NCBI RefSeq assembly: GCF_001422925.1
Contig: NZ_LMNI01000012.1
Location: forward strand, 736,195 to 800,194
Source of the DNA: Microbacterium sp. Leaf288
GTDB lineage: Bacteria > Actinomycetota > Actinomycetes > Actinomycetales > Microbacteriaceae
DNA: 64,000 nucleotides
Direction of reading: 5' to 3'
Under the pieces are notes generated by a model. The model was not told where the DNA came from. It did no database searches and saw only the letters and a program-made list of their open reading frames with translations. This document shows, piece by piece, positions 34,532 through 42,484 of this stretch. The number at the start of each line of letters is the position of its first letter. Position 1 is the stretch's first letter. A program made the translations under genes and the position numbers.

Positions 34532-34556
34532 TGGCACTCATGCAACGTGAGTGCCA
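34532..34556. promoter_or_regulatory. CIRCE element 2 (HrcA operator)
   Basis: TGGCACTC-N9-GAGTGCCA is a perfect inverted repeat with the CIRCE spacing, 20 bp from element 1. Double CIRCE sites are usual before actinobacterial groES. The rest of 34452-34756 (34557-34756) holds the leader of the Hsp70-like gene, with no other element I can name. Confidence 0.8.
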
Positions 34557-34756
34557 ATGAGTCGTCACACGGATGCTGCGCCCCGCCGTTGCGCCGAACC
34601 GGACGCCGACTCGCACGACGATGTATCAGAATCGCGCCGGGCGTCTCCGTGGATGTGTCCTTGTTTTGCGAGCACCCCCTCGCGCTGGCGCACCCGCGGT
34701 GGTAGACCAGTGGCCGGGGGGAGACTCGTCCTGAACTCTTTGGGGGAGTTTCAGCG

Positions 34757-36745
34757 ATGGTTTCGCATGAGTACGCACTCGCGGTCGATGTCGGCACGAG
34801 TAGAACGGCCGCCGCTACGGCCCGAACCGGATCCAGCGGCGAAACAACGGTCACACCTGTGCCCTTGGGCCGAAGAGGCGACAACGTCGCCTCCGTCGCC
34901 TTCGTCACGGACGACGGCGACCTCCTGTTCGCCGACGCCGGCGAGCGCCGCGGCCTGAGTCAGCCCGAACGCCTGATCCGCGAGTTCAAACGCGGCGTGG
35001 GCGACGACGTCCCGATCGCGGTGGGGGGACGCTCGCTCAGATCCGAGGACCTCTTCGCGCGCGCCTTCGCCGCGGTCGTGCAGACCGTGAGCGAGCGCGA
35101 AGGCGCTCCCCCGGCGGCGATCGCGCTGACGCATCCCACGGCGTGGGGACCGCACCGGCTCGCCCTCGTCACGCAATCGCTCGGCGGTCTCGGCATCCGT
35201 GACGTCGAGCTCATCCCCGAGCCGGAGGCCGCGGCCCGTCACTACGGCGCGACGCGCCCGCTCGCGGCCGGCCAGGCGCTGGCGGTCTACGACCTGGGCG
35301 GCGGCACGTTCGACGCCGTCGTGCTCCAGCAGGGGGGCGGATCGGCGTTCGCGGTGCGCGGCGAGGCCGCAGGCATCGACGACCTCGGCGGCGCCGACTT
35401 CGACGACGCGGTGCTGCGCCACGCCCTCACGGTCTCGGGCATCGCGGCGAGCGCGCTGTCGCTCGACGACCCCGACACACGCCTCGCGCTCCAGCAGCTG
35501 CGACGCGATTGCGTCGAGGCGAAGGAGGCGCTCTCGTTCGACTCGGATGCGGTGATCCCGGTGTTCGTCGGAGGCGCACGTTCGAGTATCCGGGTGACGC
35601 GGGCGGAGTTCGAGGCGATGATCGAGCCGGCGCTGGAGCGCACGGTGGACGCCCTCGATCGGACGATCGACTCGGCGGACCTCGCGCCCGGTCAGCTCGC
35701 GGCGCTCGTGCTCATCGGCGGCTCGTCGCGCATCCCGCTGGTCGCCCAGAAGCTGTCGGAGAGGTTCGACCGCCCCGTGGCGATCGACGCCGATCCCAAG
35801 GCATCCATCTCGCTCGGCGCCGCGCGCACGGCGCTCGCGCGCCTCGAGGAGCGCGCGCTCGCTATCGTTCCGGAGACGCCGGCGACGTTCGACGACCTCG
35901 TGTCACAGGCCGCACACGGGCTCGATCTTCTTCCGCCGCGCGCAGCAGGCGCCGCAGCGCGACCGGAGCACGCTGCGAAGCGCGGACTGTCACTGCTGAT
36001 CAGCGCCGCCGCGGTGGCGGTGGCGGGCGGCCTCGTCTTCGCCGGCACGATGGCCGCCGGGTCGCTGGCCGAGGCGGAGGATCCGCGCCCGGCGCCCACC
36101 CGCACGGCGGACGAGGAGGAACCGTCGTCGGCCCCGCCCGCGGCGCTGCCGAAGGCGGCACCGGTGTCGGCCGCGGCGCCCCTCGCCGAGCACGCCGCCT
36201 CGCCGGTCGAGGAGCAGACCACCACGCCCGCGCCGAAGTCGGCGAACCCCCGCAAGGCGACCGCGACCAAGGCGATGGCGGAGTCGGACGCGCGCACTCC
36301 CGCCACCAGTCCGAGCCAGGCCGCCAAGGCCGCGTCGCCGTCGTCGGGGTCCGGTTCGGGAACGGGCTCGGGGTCCGGTTCGGGGTCCGGTTCGGGGTCG
36401 GGGTCGGGGTCGAACTCCGCGTCGACCAGCCCTGCGACGAGCACCGCTCCCGGCGGGTCGACGGCGGACGATCCGCCCGCCGGCCCGACGCCGAGCGATC
36501 CGCCGGCCGATCCGACGCCGACCGACCCGCCCGCCGATCCCCCTCCGTCCGACCCACCGGCGGACCCGACGCCCAGCGATCCGCCCGCGGATCCGACGCC
36601 GACCGACCCGCCGGCGGACCCCACCCCGACCGATCCTCCGGCGGACCCGCCCGCGGACCCGGCCCCCAGCGACCCTCCCCCCGATCCCGCCCCGAGCGAG
36701 CCCGCCCCGAGCCCCGAACCGACGGACGTGCCGATCCCGCAGTGA
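34757..36745 (+). CDS. Hsp70-type ATPase anchored in the membrane, with Gly-Ser and Pro-rich tail
   Basis: This 662-residue protein begins with a DnaK-like nucleotide-binding domain (about 1-385): phosphate-1 DVGTSRTAAATA, phosphate-2 YDLGGGTFDAVVL and adenosine motif LIGGSSRIPLVAQKL. There is no Hsp70 peptide-binding domain. Instead a single transmembrane helix lies near 417-437 (LISAAAVAVAGGLVFAGTMA). About 220 low-complexity residues follow, probably outside the cell: Ala/Pro-rich, then a Gly-Ser run, then repeats of DPPADPTP type. The ATG at 34757 follows GGGAG by about 8 nt. It is the first plus-strand gene of the Ini-like block and lies 33 bp before the regulator gene, so the two are likely co-transcribed. 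A role in coupling ATP hydrolysis to the envelope is inference. Confidence 0.85.
   Translation: MVSHEYALAVDVGTSRTAAATARTGSSGETTVTPVPLGRRGDNVASVAFVTDDGDLLFADAGERRGLSQPERLIREFKRGVGDDVPIAVGGRSLRSEDLFARAFAAVVQTVSEREGAPPAAIALTHPTAWGPHRLALVTQSLGGLGIRDVELIPEPEAAARHYGATRPLAAGQALAVYDLGGGTFDAVVLQQGGGSAFAVRGEAAGIDDLGGADFDDAVLRHALTVSGIAASALSLDDPDTRLALQQLRRDCVEAKEALSFDSDAVIPVFVGGARSSIRVTRAEFEAMIEPALERTVDALDRTIDSADLAPGQLAALVLIGGSSRIPLVAQKLSERFDRPVAIDADPKASISLGAARTALARLEERALAIVPETPATFDDLVSQAAHGLDLLPPRAAGAAARPEHAAKRGLSLLISAAAVAVAGGLVFAGTMAAGSLAEAEDPRPAPTRTADEEEPSSAPPAALPKAAPVSAAAPLAEHAASPVEEQTTTPAPKSANPRKATATKAMAESDARTPATSPSQAAKAASPSSGSGSGTGSGSGSGSGSGSGSGSNSASTSPATSTAPGGSTADDPPAGPTPSDPPADPTPTDPPADPPPSDPPADPTPSDPPADPTPTDPPADPTPTDPPADPPADPAPSDPPPDPAPSEPAPSPEPTDVPIPQ
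36345..36410 (+). repeat. Gly-Ser repeat tract in the Hsp70-like gene
   Basis: Short units of GGTTCGGGGTCC type are repeated and encode about 20 alternating Gly and Ser residues. This is a flexible spacer between the membrane-proximal region and the Pro-rich tail. Confidence 0.8.
36468..36712 (+). repeat. Asp-Pro-Pro repeats in the Hsp70-like gene
   Basis: About eight imperfect copies of an eight-residue unit (DPPADPTP, with TDPP and SDPP variants) are encoded. Such tails often cross the peptidoglycan. The DNA repeats allow in-frame length change. Confidence 0.75.
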
Positions 36746-36778
36746 GCGGGTGACGCACACGACACGCAAGGGTTCGAC

Positions 36779-39418
36779 ATGCTCCTCGCGACAGATCGCC
36801 CGGCCGCCATGGCCGCTCGCAGCGGCGCCCCCGGCCTCCCCCGGCGACTCCGGCCCGTCGTGGACGCGCTGGCCGCCCGGGCAGAGCGCGCACCGCGTGC
36901 ACTGGTGGTGGGCACGGCAGGCTCGGGCAAGACGACGTTGCTGCAGCGACTGGAGGACGCGTTCGTCGCCGGCGAGCGCGACGTCGCGGTGATGCCGGAC
37001 ACCGCGGGTGAGATCGTGCGTCTTCCCGCCGCGCACGTGCTCCTCGTCGACGACCTGCACCTGCTGCGACCGGAACTGCTCGCCGCCGTGCGCCGTCGGG
37101 CCGACGACCCCGACGCGGGCCTTATCGTCGCGAGCAGGCCGTGGCCGACGACGGACGCCACGGTCACCATCGCGCGCCTGCTCGAGCACACGCAGCCCGC
37201 GATCGTCCTGGGGCATGTCTCGCGCTCGGACGTGCTCGACGATCTGGAGACGCGTCGACTGTCGATCCCGACGGCGTGCGTGGATCGCGTCCTCGCGCTC
37301 ACCGACGGGGTGTCGTGGCTCGTCGCCGAGGCCATCGCCGCCCACGACGAGCGCGACTGCGTCGACGACGCCTCCCATCGCGCGCTGTCGCGCGTGCTCG
37401 ACGACCGCGTCGCGCACCGGCTCGAGACCGTCGACGCCGACATCCGCACCTTCGTCGAGCGTCGCTGCCTCGTCGCGGCCCACGGCCCTGCGCCGGCGGA
37501 CCGCGAGGGGGACGACGAACTCGCTCTCCGCGCGTACGCCGAAGGGCTGCTGCTGCGGGGCGGACGCGCGGCGCCGGCGGTGCGCTCAGCCGTGCGGTCC
37601 GCGGCGTCGGCGCAGACCATAGCCCTGCTGACGGCGGAGCTCGGCGACGGCCTCACGCTCGCCGTCGCGAGCGACGACCCGGACTACGCCGCGATGCTGT
37701 CGCGCCTGCACACGCCCGGGCTCGGTGCCGCGCTGGCCGACCAGGGCGACCGGCTGCTCGACAGCCACCCCGAGCGCGCGCGGGAGCTGTACCAGGCGGC
37801 GTGGGACGCGGGTCTGCAGGCGACGGCGCTCCTCGAACGCCGGGCTCAGGCTGCCTGGGCCGTGGGCGATCTCGACGAGGCCGCGGTCCTCACCGAGGCC
37901 GCACGCACCCGGGCGGACGACGAGCCCGGTACCGGCGACGCGGGCGCCCGCGAGCATGCCGACCGTCTCACCGACCTCGCCGCGGCCGTCTGGGCCGCGC
38001 GGGGCATGCTGGCCCAGAGCGCTGCGACCTACCGCGCGATGCCACCGTGGACCGCGGCCGCATCGGCCCGCGCGACCATCGCGGCGCTGGGCGTCGGCGA
38101 CGGCACCGTCCTCGCCGCTGCGAAGACGGAGCCCGACGAGCTCGCCGCCATGCCGTCGACCCTCGGCACCGCGATGAACCTCGTCGACCGGGGCCTGCGC
38201 GCGACGCTCGCCGCCGACGCGACGGACGCGGTGCTCGTCGACCTCATCCGGGCGTCCGAGATGTACACCTCCGCACGCACGTCGGCGCCGATCGCCGAGC
38301 CGCCCGCGGTGATCGCCGCGATCGTCGCGCTCAACCTCGGCGACACCGTCACGGCGCAGTCCATCGTCGACGATGCGATCGCGGGCGGGCACGGCGGGCA
38401 GTGGGCGCGCCCGCGGCTGCTGCTGTGGCGTGCCTGGATCGCCGTGCAGCGCGTGCGCCCGCACGACGCCCGCCTCGCGCTGGCACAGGCCGACGCGCAG
38501 CCCGGCGTGCGCTCACCCCGCGACCGGCTCCTCGCGCGGGCGGTCGAGGTGGCGCTCGCACGCCGATACGGCGACGCCGCCGATCTCGCCGCCGCCTGGC
38601 GCACCGCCCACACCGCGCTCCTGCGCGTCGACGTCGACGCCTTCCTCTTCCTGCCCGTGACCGAACTCGTGTCCGCGGCCGCGAAGGCGGGCGACGCCGA
38701 TCGCGCCGCGCAGGCGCTGGAGCGGGCTCTCGAGGTCGCCGATGGACTGGGCGGTTCGCCGCTGTGGACGGCCGCCGTGCGATGGGCGGGCGTGCAGCGC
38801 AGCATCCTTCTCGGTCGTCCGGATGAGCTGATCCCGCATGCGCACGCCCTCGTCGCCGCGGGCCATCGCAGCGCCGTGGCCGCCGCGATGGCGAAGGCCG
38901 GCCGCATCTGGACGTCGGTGCTCGCCGGCACCGTCGATCCCGACGCCGTGGAAACGGCCGCCCAGCAGCTCGCCTCGTTCGGGATGGCATGGGATGCTGC
39001 GCGCCTGGCCGGTCACGGAGCCGCACGCTCGACCGATCGGCGCGTGAGCGCGCGGCTGCTGGCCCGGGCACGGGAGCTGCACCCGATCGAGCTGGAGCGG
39101 ACCACGGCGCCCGCCGCCGGAGAGCCCGCGGCCGCCCGCGCCGACAGCGACGCGTCGCCCGCCGCCGAGGTGCTCAGCGAGCGCGAGCGCGAGGTCGCGC
39201 GGCTCGTGCTGCAGGGCAAGACCTACGCCGAGATCGGCGAGGCCATCTTCATCTCGCCGCGCACCGCCGAGCACCACATCGCACACATCCGCCGTCGCCT
39301 GGGCGCGACGTCGCGCTCGGACGTGATCGCGAAGCTGCGCCTGCTCATGAGCGAAACCGCCTCGGCGGCGGACGCACCGGGCACGGAGACCGACGCGGAC
39401 CCCCATCGGACCGCGTGA
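36779..39418 (+). CDS. Large ATPase / LuxR-type regulator (LAL-like), IniR-like
   Basis: This 879-residue regulator has a P-loop NTPase at the N-terminus (GTAGSGKTTLLQRLE, Lys51; Walker B-like VLLVDDLHLL). A long helical repeat region spans about residues 300-780. A LuxR helix-turn-helix follows near 798-850 (LSEREREVARLVLQGKTYAE, then ISPRTAEHHIAHIRRRLGA). This is the MalT/LAL architecture. In mycobacteria the iniBAC operon is controlled by IniR, also a large regulator of this kind, reported to respond to trehalose. Its position directly before the IniB-like gene supports an equivalent role. ATG 36779 is 33 bp after the Hsp70-like gene. The target sites proposed are at 39426 and 46253; ligand and targets are inferences. 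Confidence 0.85.
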   Translation: MLLATDRPAAMAARSGAPGLPRRLRPVVDALAARAERAPRALVVGTAGSGKTTLLQRLEDAFVAGERDVAVMPDTAGEIVRLPAAHVLLVDDLHLLRPELLAAVRRRADDPDAGLIVASRPWPTTDATVTIARLLEHTQPAIVLGHVSRSDVLDDLETRRLSIPTACVDRVLALTDGVSWLVAEAIAAHDERDCVDDASHRALSRVLDDRVAHRLETVDADIRTFVERRCLVAAHGPAPADREGDDELALRAYAEGLLLRGGRAAPAVRSAVRSAASAQTIALLTAELGDGLTLAVASDDPDYAAMLSRLHTPGLGAALADQGDRLLDSHPERARELYQAAWDAGLQATALLERRAQAAWAVGDLDEAAVLTEAARTRADDEPGTGDAGAREHADRLTDLAAAVWAARGMLAQSAATYRAMPPWTAAASARATIAALGVGDGTVLAAAKTEPDELAAMPSTLGTAMNLVDRGLRATLAADATDAVLVDLIRASEMYTSARTSAPIAEPPAVIAAIVALNLGDTVTAQSIVDDAIAGGHGGQWARPRLLLWRAWIAVQRVRPHDARLALAQADAQPGVRSPRDRLLARAVEVALARRYGDAADLAAAWRTAHTALLRVDVDAFLFLPVTELVSAAAKAGDADRAAQALERALEVADGLGGSPLWTAAVRWAGVQRSILLGRPDELIPHAHALVAAGHRSAVAAAMAKAGRIWTSVLAGTVDPDAVETAAQQLASFGMAWDAARLAGHGAARSTDRRVSARLLARARELHPIELERTTAPAAGEPAAARADSDASPAAEVLSEREREVARLVLQGKTYAEIGEAIFISPRTAEHHIAHIRRRLGATSRSDVIAKLRLLMSETASAADAPGTETDADPHRTA

Positions 39419-39425
39419 CGCCATA

Positions 39426-39437
39426 GGGGTTAGCCCC
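39426..39437. promoter_or_regulatory. Candidate operator upstream of the IniB-like gene
   Basis: GGGGTTAGCCCC, followed 7 nt later by ACCCC, lies 91-102 bp before the ATG at 39528. GGGGCAAGCCCC with a similar ACCCC lies 85-96 bp before the repeat-protein gene (46253). The shared site suggests one regulator, perhaps the LuxR-type protein encoded just upstream. Confidence 0.4.
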
Positions 39438-39527
39438 GATGCCGACCCCACGACATCTGAATACCGTGAGCAACACGTTCAGTATTGCGGACACCTGTGC
39501 CGCAAGCACCCGACGCTGGAGGGGACC

Positions 39528-40388
39528 ATGACTACGCCGATCGAGACGGTCGCGGATGCGCTGATCGCGTTCATCCTGAGCCTGCTGCGCGATCCCCACG
39601 CGGTCGAGGAGTTCAACGACGACCCCGACGGCGCGATGGCCGCGCGCGGCATCCAGGGCGCGTGCGCCGCCGACGTCCGCAGCGTCGCTCCTGTCATCGT
39701 CGACCACCCGTCGGTGGCACCGCGGCCTGCGAGCCAGCAGACGGTCGTCAGAGAGTCCGTCCCCGATCCCACCCCCCGCAGCACCGATCCCGAGGTGGTC
39801 CGCGAGATCTCGCGCATCATCAACCAGTTCACGACGATCGACGCGCGCTCGACCATCGTCGACCAGTCCACGAACCAGAACATCTGGACGCAGGGCGGCG
39901 ACCTCACCCAGATCTTCGACCAGAGCGCGGTCGTCGCCGCGGGCGACGGATCCGTGGCCGCGGGCGACGACGTCCTGGTCGACGAGTCCGAGACGACGAT
40001 CGGCGTCGGCGACGTCGCGGTCGGCAACACCACCGGCAGCCACAACACCACCACCACCGGCGACGCCGACGACGAGGCCGACGCGCCCGTCGACGCCGAG
40101 GTCGCGGACCCGGACGCGGACGCGGCGGACACGGATGCCGCAGCATCCGTCCTCGCGGATCCCGTGCTCGACGACGGCCTGTCGCAGGTGACCGACGCGG
40201 TGGACACGGCAGCGGATGCCGCTGCCACCGCTGCGACGCAGGCGCCGGCGCCCGCCGAGCCCGCACCCGCGGAGGACGCGGCACCGCTCATGGCGGACAT
40301 GACGGACACATCGGGCGTCGACGCCGCGGAGCCGCTGACGCCGCCCGAGCCCGAGGCATATCCCGACGAGCCGCTCGAGGATCAATGA
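39528..40388 (+). CDS. IniB N-terminal-domain protein
   Basis: This 286-residue acidic protein starts with the IniB N-terminal domain (residues 1-45: VADALIAFILSLLRDPHAVE then FNDDPDGAMAARGI), named after the first protein of the mycobacterial isoniazid-inducible operon. Residues 100-173 hold a module also found in the repeat protein at 44921: FTTIDARSTIVDQSTNQNIW, then TQIFDQSAVVAAGDGSVAAG and VGDVAVGNTT. The rest is Asp/Ala-rich and probably disordered. There is no signal peptide. GGAGG lies 6 nt before the ATG. Its stop overlaps the next gene in ATGA. The molecular function of IniB is unknown. Confidence 0.82.
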   Translation: MTTPIETVADALIAFILSLLRDPHAVEEFNDDPDGAMAARGIQGACAADVRSVAPVIVDHPSVAPRPASQQTVVRESVPDPTPRSTDPEVVREISRIINQFTTIDARSTIVDQSTNQNIWTQGGDLTQIFDQSAVVAAGDGSVAAGDDVLVDESETTIGVGDVAVGNTTGSHNTTTTGDADDEADAPVDAEVADPDADAADTDAAASVLADPVLDDGLSQVTDAVDTAADAAATAATQAPAPAEPAPAEDAAPLMADMTDTSGVDAAEPLTPPEPEAYPDEPLEDQ

Positions 40389-41032
40389 GCAATCCGGCCG
40401 TGACCGACCCCACGACGCCTCCGCCCGGTGCACCCGCGGCGTCGTCCCCGCCCGCTTCTTATCCGGCGAGACCCGCGCCGGAGCGCCCACCTGTCGCCCG
40501 ACCGAGCACGGCGCCGGTGATCGTGAAGCTGACGCCGCCGTTCTCGGTGAGGCTGAGCCAGCTCTGCTGGATCCTGAGCTTCGCGGTCGGCGCGTTCGCG
40601 ATCGTCTACATGTTCGTGATCCGCGAGACGCAGCTTCCCCTGATGGCCGACGTGGTGCGTGGCGTCGCGGAGGGGCGCAGCGACGAGACCTACGAGACGG
40701 CGGCCGACATCATCTTCTGGTCGGTCTTCGGCACGCTGGTGGCGGTGCTGCTGACGCAGGTCACGCTGCTCGTGTCGTTCATGAGCCGCAAGCCGCACGT
40801 GCGGTGGTGGCAGCTGGGCACCCTGCTGCTGCAGGTGATCGTGGTGCTGCTGGCGTCAGAGGTCGTCGCGATCGGCGAGCGCGGCGAGCCGCTCCTTCCC
40901 GTGCTCGCCGGACAATGCGGACTCGTCGTGCTCGCTCTCCTCATCAGCGCGCTCCCCCGAGCGATCGCCTGGTCCGCCCGGCGTCACGACGTCCGCCACG
41001 GAGCCGACTCCCCCACCCTCGGGGACTTCTGA
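40385..41032 (+). CDS. Four-helix membrane protein of the Ini-like block
   Basis: This 215-residue protein has a Pro/Ala-rich cytoplasmic N-terminus of about 55 residues and then four predicted helices (for example CWILSFAVGAFAIVYMFVI and IIFWSVFGTLVAVLLTQVTL). I do not recognise the family. Its ATG overlaps the stop of the IniB-like gene (ATGA), so the two are translated together. The last 177 bp overlap, tail to tail, the end of the dynamin-like gene on the other strand. A membrane partner for the IniB-like protein is a reasonable guess but no more. Confidence 0.8.
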   Translation: MSNPAVTDPTTPPPGAPAASSPPASYPARPAPERPPVARPSTAPVIVKLTPPFSVRLSQLCWILSFAVGAFAIVYMFVIRETQLPLMADVVRGVAEGRSDETYETAADIIFWSVFGTLVAVLLTQVTLLVSFMSRKPHVRWWQLGTLLLQVIVVLLASEVVAIGERGEPLLPVLAGQCGLVVLALLISALPRAIAWSARRHDVRHGADSPTLGDF

Positions 41033-42484
41033 CACGATCGCCTCGAGGCTGCGGATCACGACGCGGCACACCGCGACCGCGGCGCGGTCGGTGAGCGGCG
41101 AGTCGCTCAGCCGCCGCCAGTGGTCGAGCTGCGCGAGGGCGCGCTGTCGCACGGCCTCCGCTCCCGCGTCCTCGGGGAGCCCGAGCCGGGTGGTCGCGGG
41201 CGTCCCGTCGCCGCCGATGATCGCGACGGCCTGCGCCGCGTCGGGCGCCGCGAGCGGGAGTCCTTCGGCGCGTGCCGTCGCGAGCAGCGAGAGCTCGCGC
41301 AGGGCGTGGGCACCGGCCGACAGCCTCTCGATGCCGGCGCGGATGACGACGGCACCGGCGACGGGGCGCTCGTCGATGAGCCGCTCGAGCCCGAGGAGGA
41401 CACCGCGGACCTTGAGCGTCGCCTCGCGGGTGCGGAACTGATCGTGGACGAACTGCTGCAGCGGGATGAGGCCGCTCTGCTCGACCAGCTCGCGCGACAG
41501 GTCGGAAGACGTCCGCGCCCCTCCCCGGATGAGCGCGGTCGCCAGCCGCACGCCGAAGATGCCGAACCGCTCCAGCAGGGCGGCGCGCTCGTCGGCGCCG
41601 AGGGTGGTGAGGGCGGTGTCGCGGACGAACCGGTCGGCCGACACCAGGAGCCGCTCCCGGTCGGCCCGTTCGAGACCGGCGAGCTCGCGGAACGCGGCGT
41701 ACTCCCGCTCGCGCAGCGTGCGCGCGCCCTCGGCGAGGAGCCCCGCCACAGGGATCACCCCCAGGAGCAGCGATGCGAGCGAGCTGTCCCGCGCGTAACG
41801 CCGCGCGACCTTCCCGGCCGAGAGGAGGGAGTCGATGCGGCCCGACCCGATCTCGTCGGCGCGCGACAGCACGCCGACGGCGCAGATCGTCTGCGCGGCG
41901 CCGGCGGCGGTGTCGCGGAAGGCCTCGAGGAACTTCACGTCCGACGGATGCAGATGGCGAAGGAGGTAGACGACGGCGTCCGCGCCGGAGGCGGACTCCT
42001 CGGGCGCGAGGAAGGTCGCCGCGCGCGCGGAGGTCGAGGCCGACAGCGAGGCGATGCCGGGTGTGTCGATGAGGATCACGGATTTCAAGGCATCCAACGG
42101 CCACCCGACGTCGATCCACGAGACGTCCTCCGCGACCGTGTCGCCGAGGTCCAGGACGAGGCGGCCGTCATCGCGACGCACCGGCATCCGACGGGTCTGT
42201 CCGCTCCGCAGGTGCAGCGTGATCGTCGGCGTCATCGAGTAGCGGTACCAGGTGACGACCTTCGTGCACTCCCCGGCATCGGTGGGGGCGATCTGCTCGC
42301 CCAGCATCGCGTTGAGGAGCGTCGACTTGCCCGCCTTGACCATGCCGGCGAGCGCGAGCCGCAGGGGCTCGGCGAGACGCCGGTCGAGCTCGTCGAGCAC
42401 ACTCAGCGCGGTCGCATCACCGGCGTACGCGTCGCGCGCCTCGGCCAAGAGCGCCCGTGCGTCCTCCCGCATCGACGTGCTCAC
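40856..42484 (-). CDS. Dynamin-like GTPase, IniC-like (second subunit)
   Basis: This 542-residue GTPase has P-loop AGMVKAGKSTLLNAM (Lys53), switch region GECTKVVTWYRY, and G3 motif LIDTPGIASLS; VLSRADE may serve as G4. A helical stalk follows. It lacks the clear membrane-insertion hairpin of its partner, as IniC differs from IniA. The GTG at 42484 overlaps the upstream dynamin gene by 4 bp (GTGA), the usual paired arrangement of bacterial dynamins, which form mixed membrane-remodelling assemblies. The last 60 residues are charged and lie antisense to the membrane-protein gene at 40385; no earlier stop exists in this frame. ATG 42472 is an alternative start. Confidence 0.85.
   Translation of the reverse strand: MSTSMREDARALLAEARDAYAGDATALSVLDELDRRLAEPLRLALAGMVKAGKSTLLNAMLGEQIAPTDAGECTKVVTWYRYSMTPTITLHLRSGQTRRMPVRRDDGRLVLDLGDTVAEDVSWIDVGWPLDALKSVILIDTPGIASLSASTSARAATFLAPEESASGADAVVYLLRHLHPSDVKFLEAFRDTAAGAAQTICAVGVLSRADEIGSGRIDSLLSAGKVARRYARDSSLASLLLGVIPVAGLLAEGARTLREREYAAFRELAGLERADRERLLVSADRFVRDTALTTLGADERAALLERFGIFGVRLATALIRGGARTSSDLSRELVEQSGLIPLQQFVHDQFRTREATLKVRGVLLGLERLIDERPVAGAVVIRAGIERLSAGAHALRELSLLATARAEGLPLAAPDAAQAVAIIGGDGTPATTRLGLPEDAGAEAVRQRALAQLDHWRRLSDSPLTDRAAVAVCRVVIRSLEAIVSEVPEGGGVGSVADVVTPGGPGDRSGERADEESEHDESALSGEHGKERLAALADRDDL

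Noticed and set aside
39419..39527. AATAC/GTATT inverted repeat before the IniB-like gene as an operator
   Set aside because: The arms are only 5 bp and 17 nt apart, and no counterpart occurs before the related gene at 46168. The GGGG-N4-CCCC site is shared and is the better candidate.
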